DNA from: an uncultured Muribaculaceae bacterium
GTDB taxonomy: Bacteria; Bacteroidota; Bacteroidia; Bacteroidales; Muribaculaceae
Length of the DNA stretch: 64,000 nt
Assembly: GCA_910584365.1 (NCBI GenBank)
Contig: CAJUAF010000008.1
Location: 62,001 to 126,000 of the forward strand
Reading direction: 5' to 3'
Of the stretch, positions 34,199 through 43,932 are shown in pieces. Below the pieces are notes generated by a model, which did not search any database, was not told the DNA's origin, and saw only the letters and a list, made by a program, of their open reading frames with translations. Within the stretch, counting starts at the first letter, position 1. The number at the start of each line of letters is the position of its first letter. The position numbers were made by a program, and so were the translations under genes.

Positions 34199-35830
34199 AT
34201 GAAATTCATCTCAGCTTTTCTTCTGCTATTGTCTTTACTGTCTGCCGTGCCGCTCCTGCAAGCCTCCGCCTTTACGGAAAAGGACGTGGAGCGCTCACTG
34301 CGTCAGCTCGATTATGTGATGCGCCGCCGCGATGAATTCAAGCAGCGCCGGGTCCGGCATCTTGACTCACTTAAAACGGCCCGCAACCGGGTGGCCCGCG
34401 TAGATTCGATCGGATGGCTGGAACGCACGATGGAAATCGCGAAAGGGTACACGTCGTTCAACAACGATTCGGCACTGCTGTATTTTACAGACGGATATAA
34501 CATGGCCCGCGACGTGGCGTCGCGCCATCCGGGTTCTCCCGTGGGGAATACCGCCGACTCCCTGGGGATGGAATTCAGGATGAGACGCGCCACCTATCTC
34601 TCGGTAAGCGGTTTTGTAAACGACGCCCTGAACGAATACGACGGGATAGACACCACCCGAATGGGGACCGTCCTCCTGGCCAACTATTATGAGGCCGGCC
34701 GTCAGATGTATTCTTTCATCTCTTTCTTTTATGACGGGTATCTGTCGACATACGATTACTGGAACAACCGTTCGATAGAAGCTCAGCGAAAGCTGTTGCC
34801 CCTGCTGCAGCCCAATACCGACAAGTATCTGCTCAATCTCGGGGAATACTATTATAATATCCGGGAATATACCCGTAGCCGGGAAATACTGCTGGAGCTT
34901 GTTGGGCGGATAAAGAAGGATTCCTCCACTTACGCCATCGCCACGCATATCCTTGCCTCGATAGCGCTCACACGGGGGGACCACAATGAATATCTTTATT
35001 ATCTTGCCCAGTCGGCGATTACCGACACGCGCCTGGCGACGCTGGAGATTATGTCTCTCCAGGAACTCGGCGGAGTACTGTTCGAGACCGGCGACACGCG
35101 CCGCGCCCACGAGTATGTCTCCGTGGCTCTCAACAATGCCGTCGAGAGTCACGCATCGGTGCGCATGATGAAGACCACCGAACTGCTGTCAATGGTCGAG
35201 AAGGACCATAACGTCCAGATCGCCAGCTGGAGAACCTGGATGTATGCCATCATTGCCGTGTTGCTGATGTGTCTGATGGCTCTGGGGGTTGCGATGGCTT
35301 TCCTGAGGCGGCAGCTTACCCGCGTGGCCCGGATGCGTCAGGAACTTCAGGACGCCAACAATACGAAGGACGTTTATATCAGCCAGTTCCTTTCGCTCTG
35401 CTCCATATACATGGATAAACTCAAGCAGTTCTGCAAGCTGGCCAACCGCAAGATTTCCGCAGGGCAGGTGGATGACCTCTACAAGATAACCAAGTCCGGA
35501 AAATTCATCGAACAGCAGAGCGCCGAGTTCTACACTGTCTTCGACGACGCCTTCCTCCACATTTATCCCACATTCGTGGAGCAGGTCAATGCCCTGCTGC
35601 GTCCCGAGGAGCAGATTGTCCTCGGGGAGGGGGAGAAACTCAACTCCGACCTCCGCATCCTGGCGTTCATGCGCCTGGGTATCGACGACACCAACCGCGT
35701 AGCCCAGATTCTCAACTTCTCGGTCAACACAATCTACGCCTACCGCAACCGTCTGCGCAACCGTGCCATCGACCGCGCCACTTTCGAAGCCGACATAATG
35801 AAAATCGGCTCCTTTGACCAGCCCGACTGA
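34199..35830 (+). CDS. DUF6377 family membrane regulator with TPR-like sensor part
   Basis: 543 residues. A signal peptide (MKFISAFLLLLSLLSAVPLLQASA) is followed by a long helical periplasmic region that looks TPR-like (about 30-340), then a transmembrane helix (about 345-365, TWMYAIIAVLLMCLMALGVAMAF). The cytoplasmic C-terminus matches the DUF6377 family, with a helix-turn-helix-like end (DTNRVAQILNFSVNTIYAYRNRLRNRA). The family resembles one-piece sensor-regulators of Bacteroides. Ligand and targets are unknown. It is monocistronic with a strong promoter. Confidence 0.82.
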   Translation: MKFISAFLLLLSLLSAVPLLQASAFTEKDVERSLRQLDYVMRRRDEFKQRRVRHLDSLKTARNRVARVDSIGWLERTMEIAKGYTSFNNDSALLYFTDGYNMARDVASRHPGSPVGNTADSLGMEFRMRRATYLSVSGFVNDALNEYDGIDTTRMGTVLLANYYEAGRQMYSFISFFYDGYLSTYDYWNNRSIEAQRKLLPLLQPNTDKYLLNLGEYYYNIREYTRSREILLELVGRIKKDSSTYAIATHILASIALTRGDHNEYLYYLAQSAITDTRLATLEIMSLQELGGVLFETGDTRRAHEYVSVALNNAVESHASVRMMKTTELLSMVEKDHNVQIASWRTWMYAIIAVLLMCLMALGVAMAFLRRQLTRVARMRQELQDANNTKDVYISQFLSLCSIYMDKLKQFCKLANRKISAGQVDDLYKITKSGKFIEQQSAEFYTVFDDAFLHIYPTFVEQVNALLRPEEQIVLGEGEKLNSDLRILAFMRLGIDDTNRVAQILNFSVNTIYAYRNRLRNRAIDRATFEADIMKIGSFDQPD

Positions 35831-36188
35831 TCCCCGGTCATAATCCGTACTTGTAAAAATTCTGTATAAGCTATTGATTTTTCAGCATGACCGAAATTTT
35901 ACAGGTTATGTTGAAAAGTTTACATCCGTTCGGGAACATAATTCCGAACTTTGTCATGTCAGTTTCCGGCCGGAGAAAAATCGTGTGCCTCTCCCGGCCG
36001 GAGTCAGAGCATTAGTAAGGATTAAGTTATAAAGTTAGGTTTGAAAAAATTCAGTGAATCAGTAAGATTCTGATAAGAAAAATATGGTAAGACAGCACCG
36101 GAGCGCAGGGATTGCGCTCCGGTGCTGTCTTGTGTGGGGTCTGCCATGCTTCTCCGCGATCGCGGAGGCGCCGGCGGCGTATTGGAAA
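35831..36188. other. Gap of 358 bases with hairpins, no gene
   Basis: No protein-coding frame is convincing. There is a GC-rich hairpin (TCCGGCCGGAGA/TCTCCCGGCCGGA, 35965-36002) just after a -7-like GAACTTTG (35946-35953), and the perfect 17-base hairpin at 36091-36129. A small non-coding RNA is possible. Confidence 0.4.
36091..36129 (-). terminator. Perfect 17-base hairpin, probable terminator of trxA-dnaE
   Basis: GACAGCACCGGAGCGCA (36091-36107) and TGCGCTCCGGTGCTGTC (36113-36129), loop GGGAT. On the minus strand it is followed by TTACCATATTTTTC. Confidence 0.75.
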
Positions 36189-36506
36189 TCAGAGGGCGAG
36201 AAGCTCGGCGATCTTGGCTTCGAGGGTCTCGCGGGACTGGGAACCGGCCAGGCGGATGGGGGCTTTCTCTCCGTTCTTGAAGAAAAGGAGGGTAGGGATG
36301 GACATCACGCGGTAGTCGGTGGCGAGGTCTGTCTCTTCGTCCACGTTGTATTTGCCGATAATGACTTTGCCTTCATATTCTTTGGCAAGTTCGTCGATAA
36401 GGGGGCTTATGGCCTTGCAGGGGCCGCACCAGGGTGCCCAGCAGTCGATTATGACCGGTTTGCCCGATTCGATGATTTCACGGGCATTAGCATCTGTAAT
36501 TGTCAT
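36189..36506 (-). CDS. trxA: Thioredoxin
   Basis: 105 residues, the normal length. The active site WCGPC has Cys27 and Cys30. The family cis-proline is in SIPTLLFFKNG. Thioredoxin is the cytoplasmic disulfide reductant and the electron donor for DsbD. It lies 45 bases after dnaE and is probably co-transcribed with it; a strong hairpin closes the unit. Confidence 0.95.
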   Translation of the reverse strand: MTITDANAREIIESGKPVIIDCWAPWCGPCKAISPLIDELAKEYEGKVIIGKYNVDEETDLATDYRVMSIPTLLFFKNGEKAPIRLAGSQSRETLEAKIAELLAL

Positions 36507-36551
36507 TGTGATTTTTATTGTAGATTATGTGTTGGATTCAAACTAATATTT

Positions 36552-39500
36552 TTACATCTCAAACTGGTATTCCACGGGAAGCGAGTCAAGAATATTGACA
36601 AGCTGGCGGTCCATCGGTATGCGCTTTGCTGAACTCATGCGCAGCCAGCGGTTGGCGTCGGGGTCGAAGATGCGGAAGGTGAGGTGACCTTTACCGGCAT
36701 CGGAGTTGCGGGACTCAAACTGGTCGCGGATGACGTCGGTAAGTGTCGGAGTGATGGCATCGCGGGTCATGGAGACGGTCACTCCCGAAATCAGTTTTCC
36801 CTTCACATCGTTGAGCAGGCGCATATTGACTACGGAAAATTCCGGGGGCTTGTTGTAGCGGCTTTCGGCGCGGACTGTAACCACGACAGGGGTTCCCTCG
36901 CGGCCATATTTGGCGAAGTCGATATATTTCTGGCCGAAGAGGCGTATTTCCGTTGAGCCGGTATAATCCTCCATCGTGATTATTGCGAAATTGCCTCCCG
37001 TGCGGGTGGGACGTTCCACGAATTTCGTCACCATCCCTCCGAAAGTCAGTTCCTTGCCTTCCTCGGGGAGCGCTTCGGTAAAATCCTTTACGGACTTCAT
37101 GCCGTAGTTGAGTTCCATATAGAATCGGTCGAGAGGATGGGCCGAGAGGTACATCCCGACAAGTTCGCGTTCCTTCTCGAGTTTTACGGCGTCTACCCAG
37201 GGGACGGCGCTCTTCACCTCGGGGCGCCCGGCGGTGTTCATCTCCTCCATGTCGTCGAACAGGGAGTTGGCCGCCTGTTCTTTGGCGTTCTGGAACATCT
37301 GGCCGTAGCGGAGAAGCTGGTCGGAGAAACTCTCGTCGCGGTTGTTCTTCTCAAAATAGTCCTCGCGCTTGATGTCGGGATACCAGTCGAAAGCGCCCGA
37401 AAGCACCAGGGAGTCGAAGACCCTGCGGTTGATCAGGCGGCAGGGGACGCGCTCCACGAAATCGAAAGGTGACTCAAAGCGTCCCCCCTCCTCGCGTGTC
37501 CTGATGATGGCGGACACAACGTTGTCCCCCACGCCTTTTATAGCTGCCAGTCCGAAGCGGATGTCCCCCTGGGAGTTCACACCGAACTCGGTGAAGGATT
37601 CGTTGACGTCCGGCCCTTTGACGGGAATCTTCATGGCCTTGCATTCGTCCATGAAGTTGGTGAGCTTGACGATATCGCTGCGGTTGCGGGTAAGGACGGC
37701 GGCCATATATTCCGCAGGATAGTTGGCCTTGAGATAGGCCGTCTGGAAAGCCACCCAGGAGTAGCAGGTGGCGTGTGACTTGTTGAAAGCGTATGAGGCG
37801 AATTTTTCCCAGTCGGCCCAAATCTTTTCCAGAATCTCCGGTTTGTGGCCGTTGGCCTGACCTCCTTCGAGGAATTTCCCCTTCAGATGGTTCATCTTGT
37901 CGATGAGCTTCTTACCCATAGCTTTTCGGAGGGTGTCGCTCTCGCCTCGGGTGAAATTGGCCAGCAGACGGCTCAGAAGCATGACCTGCTCCTGATAGAC
38001 AGTGATTCCGTAAGTGTCTTTGAGGTATTTCTCCATCACCGGGATGTCATAGGTGATGGGGGTGCGGCCATGTTTGCGGGATATGAAGTCGGGAATATAG
38101 TCCATGGGGCCCGGACGGTAGAGGGCGTTCATGGCGATAAGGTCCTCGAAAGTCGAGGGCTGGAGTTCCCGAAGGTATTTCTGCATACCGGCGGACTCGA
38201 ACTGGAAGGTGCCGATTGTGCGTCCCTCGCAGTAGAGCTGGTAAGTCTTCGGGTCATCGATGGGAATCTTTTCCATGTCGATGTCTATGCCGCGGGTGAG
38301 CTTGATATTCCTGACGGCATCCATTATGATGGAGAGGGTCTTGAGACCCAGAAAGTCCATTTTGATAAGGCCTGTTTCCTCGATGACGCGTCCCTCGTAC
38401 TGGGTGACAAGCAGTTTCCCCTCGATCTTATCGTCGGCCGTAGCCACCGGGACCCAGTCGGAAATCGCGTCGCGGCAGATAATCACACCGCAGGCGTGGA
38501 CGCCGGTATTGCGCACGTTTCCCTCCAGCTGTTCGGCATATTTGAGGGTCTCGCGCATAATCGGGTCCGGATTCTGGAGTTCGTTGAGGAATTCGGGGAC
38601 GTGCTTGTAGCAGTTGGCCAGGGTCGGCTTGAGTTCCTTGCCGTTGACCTCCGGCATATGGCGCGGAATCATCTTGGTGAGGCGGTCGCTCTCGGGAATA
38701 GGCAGTCCTTCGACTCGGGCGACATCCTTGAGGGCCGATTTGGCGGCCATCGTACCGTAAGTGATGATATGGGCCACTTTCTCGGCTCCGTACTTGTCGG
38801 TGACATATTTCAGTACGCGGGCGCGGCCGTCATCGTCGAAGTCCACGTCGATATCGGGGAGGGAAATACGGTCGGGGTTAAGGAATCGCTCGAACAGAAG
38901 GTCGTAGCGCACAGGGTCAATCTGGGTGATACCCAGGCAGTAGGCCACACAGGAACCGGCGGCCGAGCCTCGGCCCGGACCGACGGAAACCCCGAGCTTG
39001 CTGCGGGATTCATTGATAAAGTCCTGCACGATAAGGAAATAGCCCGGAAAGCCCATCGTCTTCATGATGTGAAGCTCAAACTTGATGCGCTCCTGAAGAT
39101 CCGGCGTCAGCGGGGAACCGTAGCGGCGCTCGGCACCCTCGTAGGCGAGTTTAGCCAGGTAGTCGGCCTCGAACTTTATGCGGTAGAGCTTGTCGTACCC
39201 CCCGAGTTTCTTAATTTTCTTCTCCCCCTCTTCGCGCGACATGACCTCGTTGCCGTTCTCGTCGCGTGTGAATTCGTTGAAAAGATCCTCTTCGGAATAG
39301 CGGGCGCGCCATTCCTCCTCGGTGCCGAATTCCCGGGGAATTTCGAAGAAGGGCATGATGGGAGCGTGGTCGATGTCGTAGAATTCCACCTTGTCGAGAA
39401 TCTCCTGGGTGTTGGTGATCGCCTCTGGTATGTCGGCGAAAATGCGCTCCATCTCCCCGGTGGTCTTCAGCCATTCCTGCTTGGAATAGAGCATCCGGTT

Positions 39501-40337
39501 CTCATCGGCGATTTTCTTGTTGGTTGCCACACAGATAAGGCGCTCATGCGCCTCGGCGTCATCCTCGTTGACGAAGTGGACATCGTTGGTCGCCACCAGT
39601 TTGATGCCGAATTTTCCGGCCATCCGGATCAACTCGGCGTTGACTTTCTCCTGAAGGGGATAGGTCTCATGGTTGGCACGGGGTACGGTGGCCTTGTGGC
39701 GCTGGAGTTCAAGATAGTAGTCATCGCCGAATACTTCCTTGTACCATTGCACCTGCTTCTCGGCCTCGGCGATTTCATCGTTGGTGATAAGGCGGGGAAT
39801 CTCGCCGCCGAGGCAGGCCGAGCAGCAGATTACCCCCTCGCTGTGGGCGCGGATATCCTCCTTGTCGGTACGGGGGTGGAAATAGAACCCCTCGGTCCAC
39901 GCGCGGGAAACGATTTTCACCAGGTTATGGTAGCCGGTGCTGTTTTTCGCCAGCAGGATAAGGTGGCGCCCCTTGTCGGACTTGTCGGCGCGGTCCATAA
40001 GGGAATTTCTTGCCACATACACCTCACATCCGAAGATCGGTTTGAAAATCTTTTTGCGGAGCTTTTCGATTTCGTCCCGCTTTTCGGCGGCGAGAGCTTC
40101 GTCGCCGGCATTTTCGGCTTCGGCCAGGGCTTTCTCGGCTTCTTTTATCGCTCCCTTGGTCTTGCCGTTCTTTTTGGCGGCATAGTTAAAATATTCCTTT
40201 ATGCCGAACATATTGCCGTGGTCGGTAAGGGCCATGCCGGGCATACCGTCGGCCATCGCCTTGTCGACAAGGGCGTCGATCGACGCCTGGCCGTCAAGAA
40301 CGGAATACTGGGAGTGGACGTGGAGGTGGGTGAACAT
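36552..40337 (-). CDS. dnaE: DNA polymerase III alpha subunit
   Basis: 1261 residues. The N-terminal PHP domain (THLHVHSQYSVLDG, then LTDHGNMFG) is complete. The polymerase core has VGPGRGSAAGSCVAYCLGI and the catalytic aspartates in PDIDVDFDDDGR. Finger, beta-binding and OB-fold regions follow; a helix-hairpin-helix segment is seen near AAIKGVGDNVV. A charged helical insertion (about 60-95, AIKEAEKALAEAENAG) lies within the PHP domain. The enzyme is the main replicative polymerase. Order tsaB-dnaE-trxA, gap 15 bases from tsaB. Confidence 0.96.
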   Translation of the reverse strand: MFTHLHVHSQYSVLDGQASIDALVDKAMADGMPGMALTDHGNMFGIKEYFNYAAKKNGKTKGAIKEAEKALAEAENAGDEALAAEKRDEIEKLRKKIFKPIFGCEVYVARNSLMDRADKSDKGRHLILLAKNSTGYHNLVKIVSRAWTEGFYFHPRTDKEDIRAHSEGVICCSACLGGEIPRLITNDEIAEAEKQVQWYKEVFGDDYYLELQRHKATVPRANHETYPLQEKVNAELIRMAGKFGIKLVATNDVHFVNEDDAEAHERLICVATNKKIADENRMLYSKQEWLKTTGEMERIFADIPEAITNTQEILDKVEFYDIDHAPIMPFFEIPREFGTEEEWRARYSEEDLFNEFTRDENGNEVMSREEGEKKIKKLGGYDKLYRIKFEADYLAKLAYEGAERRYGSPLTPDLQERIKFELHIMKTMGFPGYFLIVQDFINESRSKLGVSVGPGRGSAAGSCVAYCLGITQIDPVRYDLLFERFLNPDRISLPDIDVDFDDDGRARVLKYVTDKYGAEKVAHIITYGTMAAKSALKDVARVEGLPIPESDRLTKMIPRHMPEVNGKELKPTLANCYKHVPEFLNELQNPDPIMRETLKYAEQLEGNVRNTGVHACGVIICRDAISDWVPVATADDKIEGKLLVTQYEGRVIEETGLIKMDFLGLKTLSIIMDAVRNIKLTRGIDIDMEKIPIDDPKTYQLYCEGRTIGTFQFESAGMQKYLRELQPSTFEDLIAMNALYRPGPMDYIPDFISRKHGRTPITYDIPVMEKYLKDTYGITVYQEQVMLLSRLLANFTRGESDTLRKAMGKKLIDKMNHLKGKFLEGGQANGHKPEILEKIWADWEKFASYAFNKSHATCYSWVAFQTAYLKANYPAEYMAAVLTRNRSDIVKLTNFMDECKAMKIPVKGPDVNESFTEFGVNSQGDIRFGLAAIKGVGDNVVSAIIRTREEGGRFESPFDFVERVPCRLINRRVFDSLVLSGAFDWYPDIKREDYFEKNNRDESFSDQLLRYGQMFQNAKEQAANSLFDDMEEMNTAGRPEVKSAVPWVDAVKLEKERELVGMYLSAHPLDRFYMELNYGMKSVKDFTEALPEEGKELTFGGMVTKFVERPTRTGGNFAIITMEDYTGSTEIRLFGQKYIDFAKYGREGTPVVVTVRAESRYNKPPEFSVVNMRLLNDVKGKLISGVTVSMTRDAITPTLTDVIRDQFESRNSDAGKGHLTFRIFDPDANRWLRMSSAKRIPMDRQLVNILDSLPVEYQFEM

Positions 40338-40352
40338 CAGCTGGGAATGAGG

Positions 40353-41048
40353 TTATGCAAAGAGATTGCGGGGCTTAGTGGCCTGGAAATCTTTGAGATA
40401 CAGCGGAGTGGAATAGGCCAGGTCGAGGAAGTCTTTCTCCCTCCACGAGCGTTCCGAAAGCGCTACCATATCTACGGCCAAAGGATTTACGTCAGGGATG
40501 AAAACTGCGTTCTCCCCGCTGACGAGAGGCTGGAATTTCGCCGAGCCGTCCCCGAAAAACGCTACCGGGGCTTCGGCCAGGAAAGAGGCATAGCTGCCGC
40601 TGTCCAGTATAAGCGGGCGAGGTTCCATCAGCGGGCGGAGCGAGAGGTCATAGACAGCGGTGTAGACTTCCATGCGCCTGGCGTCGATCATCGGGGCGAA
40701 AAGAGTGCCTTCGGGCAGTTCGTCGTGGCCGAACATCACCCCTACGGTCATCAGTTCCAGAGTCGGCACCCCTATCAGAGGAATTTCCAGAGCGTAGGCC
40801 AGACCTTTGGCCTCGCTGAGGCCGATACGCAGGCCGGTATAACTGCCCGGGCCGATTGATACGGCAACGGCGTCGAGAGTCATATCCTGGCGCCGCAGAT
40901 AGTCGAGCGACTGCTTGATGAACCCGCTCAGCACGACGGCGTGGTTGCGCCCCCGGAAATCTTCGCTATGGTCAAGAATAGCCCCTTCCGAGGCCAGGGC
41001 CACGGAGCAGACGGAAGTGGAGGTCTCTATATTGAGTATGGTAGCCAT
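40353..41048 (-). CDS. tsaB: tRNA threonylcarbamoyladenosine biosynthesis protein TsaB
   Basis: 231 residues. The ASKHA-fold start ILNIETSTSVCSVAL and SIGPGSYTGLRIGLSEAKGLAYAL are the TsaB signatures. TsaB supports TsaD and TsaE in making the t6A base next to the anticodon of ANN-reading tRNAs. It is the first gene of the tsaB-dnaE-trxA run and diverges from yicC. Confidence 0.93.
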   Translation of the reverse strand: MATILNIETSTSVCSVALASEGAILDHSEDFRGRNHAVVLSGFIKQSLDYLRRQDMTLDAVAVSIGPGSYTGLRIGLSEAKGLAYALEIPLIGVPTLELMTVGVMFGHDELPEGTLFAPMIDARRMEVYTAVYDLSLRPLMEPRPLILDSGSYASFLAEAPVAFFGDGSAKFQPLVSGENAVFIPDVNPLAVDMVALSERSWREKDFLDLAYSTPLYLKDFQATKPRNLFA

Positions 41049-41092
41049 AATGTGTCAGGAAGAAAGAGGAGAGGATGAGGAAAATTTTTCCG

Positions 41093-41100
41093 CAAATTTA
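41093..41100 (-). promoter_or_regulatory. -7 box of the tsaB-dnaE-trxA unit
   Basis: Minus-strand TAAATTTG, 44 bases before the tsaB start; -33 not seen. Confidence 0.4.
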
Positions 41101-41124
41101 CGCAATTTTCTCATTTAAAAAAGT

Positions 41125-41132
41125 TAAATTTG
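41125..41132 (+). promoter_or_regulatory. -7 box of the yicC unit
   Basis: TAAATTTG, 22 bases before the yicC start. It mirrors the minus-strand box at 41093-41100, with 24 bases between the two. Confidence 0.4.
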
Positions 41133-41154
41133 CAAACAAAAAAATTGCTCTGAT

Positions 41155-42030
41155 ATGATTCTGTCCATGACCGGCTTCGGCAGCGCTACCGCCGAATGTC
41201 TCAATAAAAGATTTACCGTAGAAGTTAAGTCGCTTAATTCCAAACAGCTTGACCTGACGCTCCGTATGCCCCAGGGCTACCGTCATGTCGAGACGGAAGT
41301 GCGCAATATCGTCGGGCCGCGTCTGGAACGAGGAAAAGCCGAGCTTTCGGCATTTGTGGAGAATCTGTCGGGCGAAACGGCTTCGAGGCTCAATATCGAG
41401 GCGATGGAGGCATATAAGCGCCAGATTACAGAGGCATCGCAGCGGTTGGGGATTCCGGAACCGGCCGACTGGTACGGAGTGCTGATGCGCCTGCCCGACA
41501 CCATTAAGTCCGAGACCCCTGCGGAAGTGGCCGAGCCGGAGAAAGAGGCGTTCCTCCAATGTGTGCGCGAGGCCGTGGACGGCCTGATGGAACACCGCGC
41601 AGCCGAGGGGCGGCGCCTCGACGAGTTCTTCCGTGTGCGCATCGCCCGTATTACCGAACTTCTTGCCGAAGTGCCGCGCTTCGAGACAGAACGTATCACC
41701 AAAATCCGCACCCGCATTACCGAGCAGCTGAAATCACTTCCTAAAGTGGAGTATGACAAGGGGCGCCTGGAGCAGGAAATGATTTTCTATATCGAGAAAC
41801 TCGACATCAACGAAGAGAAGCAGCGCCTTGCCCAGCATCTGCGCTATTTCCTGGAGACGCTCGACTCCGCTCCCGGCCAGGGAAAGAAACTCGGCTTCAT
41901 AGCCCAGGAGATGGGGAGGGAAATCAACACCCTCGGCTCCAAGAGCAACCAGGCCGATATGCAGATTCTGGTGGTAAAGATGAAGGACGAATTAGAGCAG
42001 ATCAAAGAGCAGGTGCTGAACGTGATGTGA
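41155..42030 (+). CDS. yicC: YicC/YloC family endoribonuclease
   Basis: 291 residues, the normal length. The start MILSMTGFGSA and the C-terminal GKKLGFIAQEMGREINTLGSK are the family signatures. YicC proteins are reported as endoribonucleases. In many Bacteroidetes yicC is next to gmk; here a GH53 gene lies between them. Confidence 0.93.
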   Translation: MILSMTGFGSATAECLNKRFTVEVKSLNSKQLDLTLRMPQGYRHVETEVRNIVGPRLERGKAELSAFVENLSGETASRLNIEAMEAYKRQITEASQRLGIPEPADWYGVLMRLPDTIKSETPAEVAEPEKEAFLQCVREAVDGLMEHRAAEGRRLDEFFRVRIARITELLAEVPRFETERITKIRTRITEQLKSLPKVEYDKGRLEQEMIFYIEKLDINEEKQRLAQHLRYFLETLDSAPGQGKKLGFIAQEMGREINTLGSKSNQADMQILVVKMKDELEQIKEQVLNVM

Positions 42031-42068
42031 CGTTCACTGACCTGACGGAACACTGAACAAAACCTGAT

Positions 42069-43322
42069 ATGAGACAGATTATAACCATAATACTGGCCAT
42101 CCTGCTGCCGCAGCTGGCCGGAGCCGTAAAATATGCCGGCGGGGATATTTCCCTGCTGCCCGAGTATGAGAACGCCGGGGCCGTCTACCTGACCCAGGAA
42201 GGACAGCGCATCGACAATCTCCTGGAATTCAACCGACAGAAAGGGATGAATATCATGCGTGTGCGACTGTTCGTCGACCCCGCGGCGTATAACGGACCCG
42301 ACGATGACCCCAATGCCTGTCAGAATCTGGAGTACATCACTCCGCTCTGCCGCCGCATCAAGGATGCCGGCTTCGCACTGATGCTGGATTTCCATTATTC
42401 CGACACCTGGGCCGACCCGGCCAAGCAGTGGACTCCCGCCTCATGGGTTTCCCTGACCGACGACGAACTTTATCAGAAAATCTACGACTACACCCGTTCG
42501 GTGCTGACATCGCTCCGTGAGGCCGGAGCCGAGCCTGACTTCATCCAGACCGGCAATGAGATTTCCTACGGAATGTTATGGGGCGCATGGAGCGCTCCGG
42601 CATCCTCGCTGAAGAAATGCTTCATCAACAGCAACGCCAACTGGCCCCGCTTTCTGACTCTGCTGAAACGGGCCGGGGAAGCCTGCCGCGAAGTCTGCCC
42701 GGAGGCGAAAATCGTAATCCATACCGAGCGCGTACCCCAGCCGTCGGTCCTCGATAATTTCTATGGCCGCATGAAAGAGGCGCAGCTCGACTACGACATC
42801 ATAGGTCTGAGCTACTATCCCTATTTCCACGGACCTCTGGGCAACCTTGAAACGGCGCTGAATCTCATGGAGAAGAATTATCCCGGGAAAGACATAATGA
42901 TTGTCGAGACGGGCTATCCATACGCATGGGAAATTCCGGGTACGACGTATCCCGAATGCTCCAAGACCTGGGCCTACTCGGCCGAAGGACAGGCGGCGTT
43001 CACCCGCGACCTGGTGGCGCTGCTCAAGAAGCACGACAAGGTCAACGGCGTCATCTGGTGGTGGGCCGAATACAACGCTTACCGCACCAGCCTTTCGGGA
43101 TGGTATAACGCCCCGCTGTTCGACTCGCGCAACGGACGCGCTCTTCCGGCCATTGACGAACTTTGTGGTTTCGCCGACAACACCGGCTCCGTGGAGGGTG
43201 TCGCCGCCGACGGCGCGGAAGAAGGGGACCCCGTATGGCATAATCTCCAGGGGCAGCGTATTCCCGCGCCTGACGCCCCCGGAATCTATATCCGCAACAA
43301 CCGCAAGGTAGTTGTCAGATAA
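42069..43322 (+). CDS. GH53 endo-beta-1,4-galactanase with T9SS-like tail
   Basis: 417 residues with a signal peptide (MRQIITIILAILLPQLAGA). The GH53 TIM barrel has Glu164 in QTGNEIS as acid/base and Glu280 in IVETGYPY as nucleophile. It cuts the galactan side chains of pectic arabinogalactan. The C-terminal 30 residues (WHNLQGQRI, then GIYIRNNRKVVVR) are the type of tail seen on secreted Bacteroidetes proteins. It sits 38 bases after yicC and 31 before gmk, inside an otherwise housekeeping run, with no sugar-utilisation genes around. Confidence 0.92.
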   Translation: MRQIITIILAILLPQLAGAVKYAGGDISLLPEYENAGAVYLTQEGQRIDNLLEFNRQKGMNIMRVRLFVDPAAYNGPDDDPNACQNLEYITPLCRRIKDAGFALMLDFHYSDTWADPAKQWTPASWVSLTDDELYQKIYDYTRSVLTSLREAGAEPDFIQTGNEISYGMLWGAWSAPASSLKKCFINSNANWPRFLTLLKRAGEACREVCPEAKIVIHTERVPQPSVLDNFYGRMKEAQLDYDIIGLSYYPYFHGPLGNLETALNLMEKNYPGKDIMIVETGYPYAWEIPGTTYPECSKTWAYSAEGQAAFTRDLVALLKKHDKVNGVIWWWAEYNAYRTSLSGWYNAPLFDSRNGRALPAIDELCGFADNTGSVEGVAADGAEEGDPVWHNLQGQRIPAPDAPGIYIRNNRKVVVR

Positions 43323-43353
43323 CCGTTTGAGAAAAAATAAAGAATAACTATAT

Positions 43354-43923
43354 ATGGCAGGAAAACTTATAATCATATCCGCGCCTTCGGGCTGCGGTAA
43401 GTCCACCATAATCGGTGACATAATGGACCGCGGGGAACTGGATGTGGAATTCTCCGTGTCGGCCACTAACCGCAAGCCGCGTGCCGGAGAGGTCGATGGC
43501 GTAAACTATCACTTTCTTTCCGACCAGCAGTTCTCCGACCTGATTGCCGAAGGAGCGTTTGTGGAGTATGAGCAGGTCTATCCGGGACGCTATTACGGCA
43601 CCCTCCGCAGCGAAATCGAGAACCGTGTGGCCCAGGGCCATAACGTCATCCTCGATATTGATGTACGCGGAGGTGTGAACGTCAAGGAGCTGTTCGGCGA
43701 CAAGGCGCTCGCCATATTCATCGAGCCACCGAGCATCCCCGAACTCAAGAGGCGCCTTATCCAGCGCGGCAGCGACAGCGAGGAGGCCATCGACGAACGG
43801 GTCGGACGCGCGGAATATGAACTTTCCTTCGCTCCCCGCTATGACCACGTGGTCACCAATGACGAGCTTCCCCGCGCTATCTCCGAAGTCGAGACGCTGA
43901 TGCGGGATTTCATAAAGAAATAA
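43354..43923 (+). CDS. gmk: Guanylate kinase
   Basis: 189 residues. The P-loop APSGCGKST and the family core SATNRKPRAGEVDGVNYHF are clear. It converts GMP to GDP with ATP. It is 9 bases before nadD. Confidence 0.96.
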   Translation: MAGKLIIISAPSGCGKSTIIGDIMDRGELDVEFSVSATNRKPRAGEVDGVNYHFLSDQQFSDLIAEGAFVEYEQVYPGRYYGTLRSEIENRVAQGHNVILDIDVRGGVNVKELFGDKALAIFIEPPSIPELKRRLIQRGSDSEEAIDERVGRAEYELSFAPRYDHVVTNDELPRAISEVETLMRDFIKK

Positions 43924-43932
43924 CCGCGCCGG

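Noticed and set aside
37845..40859. A 1004-codon open frame on the plus strand opposite dnaE and tsaB
   Set aside because: dnaE and tsaB on the minus strand are certain, and the antisense frame has no family motif. Long antisense frames are expected in GC-rich coding DNA.
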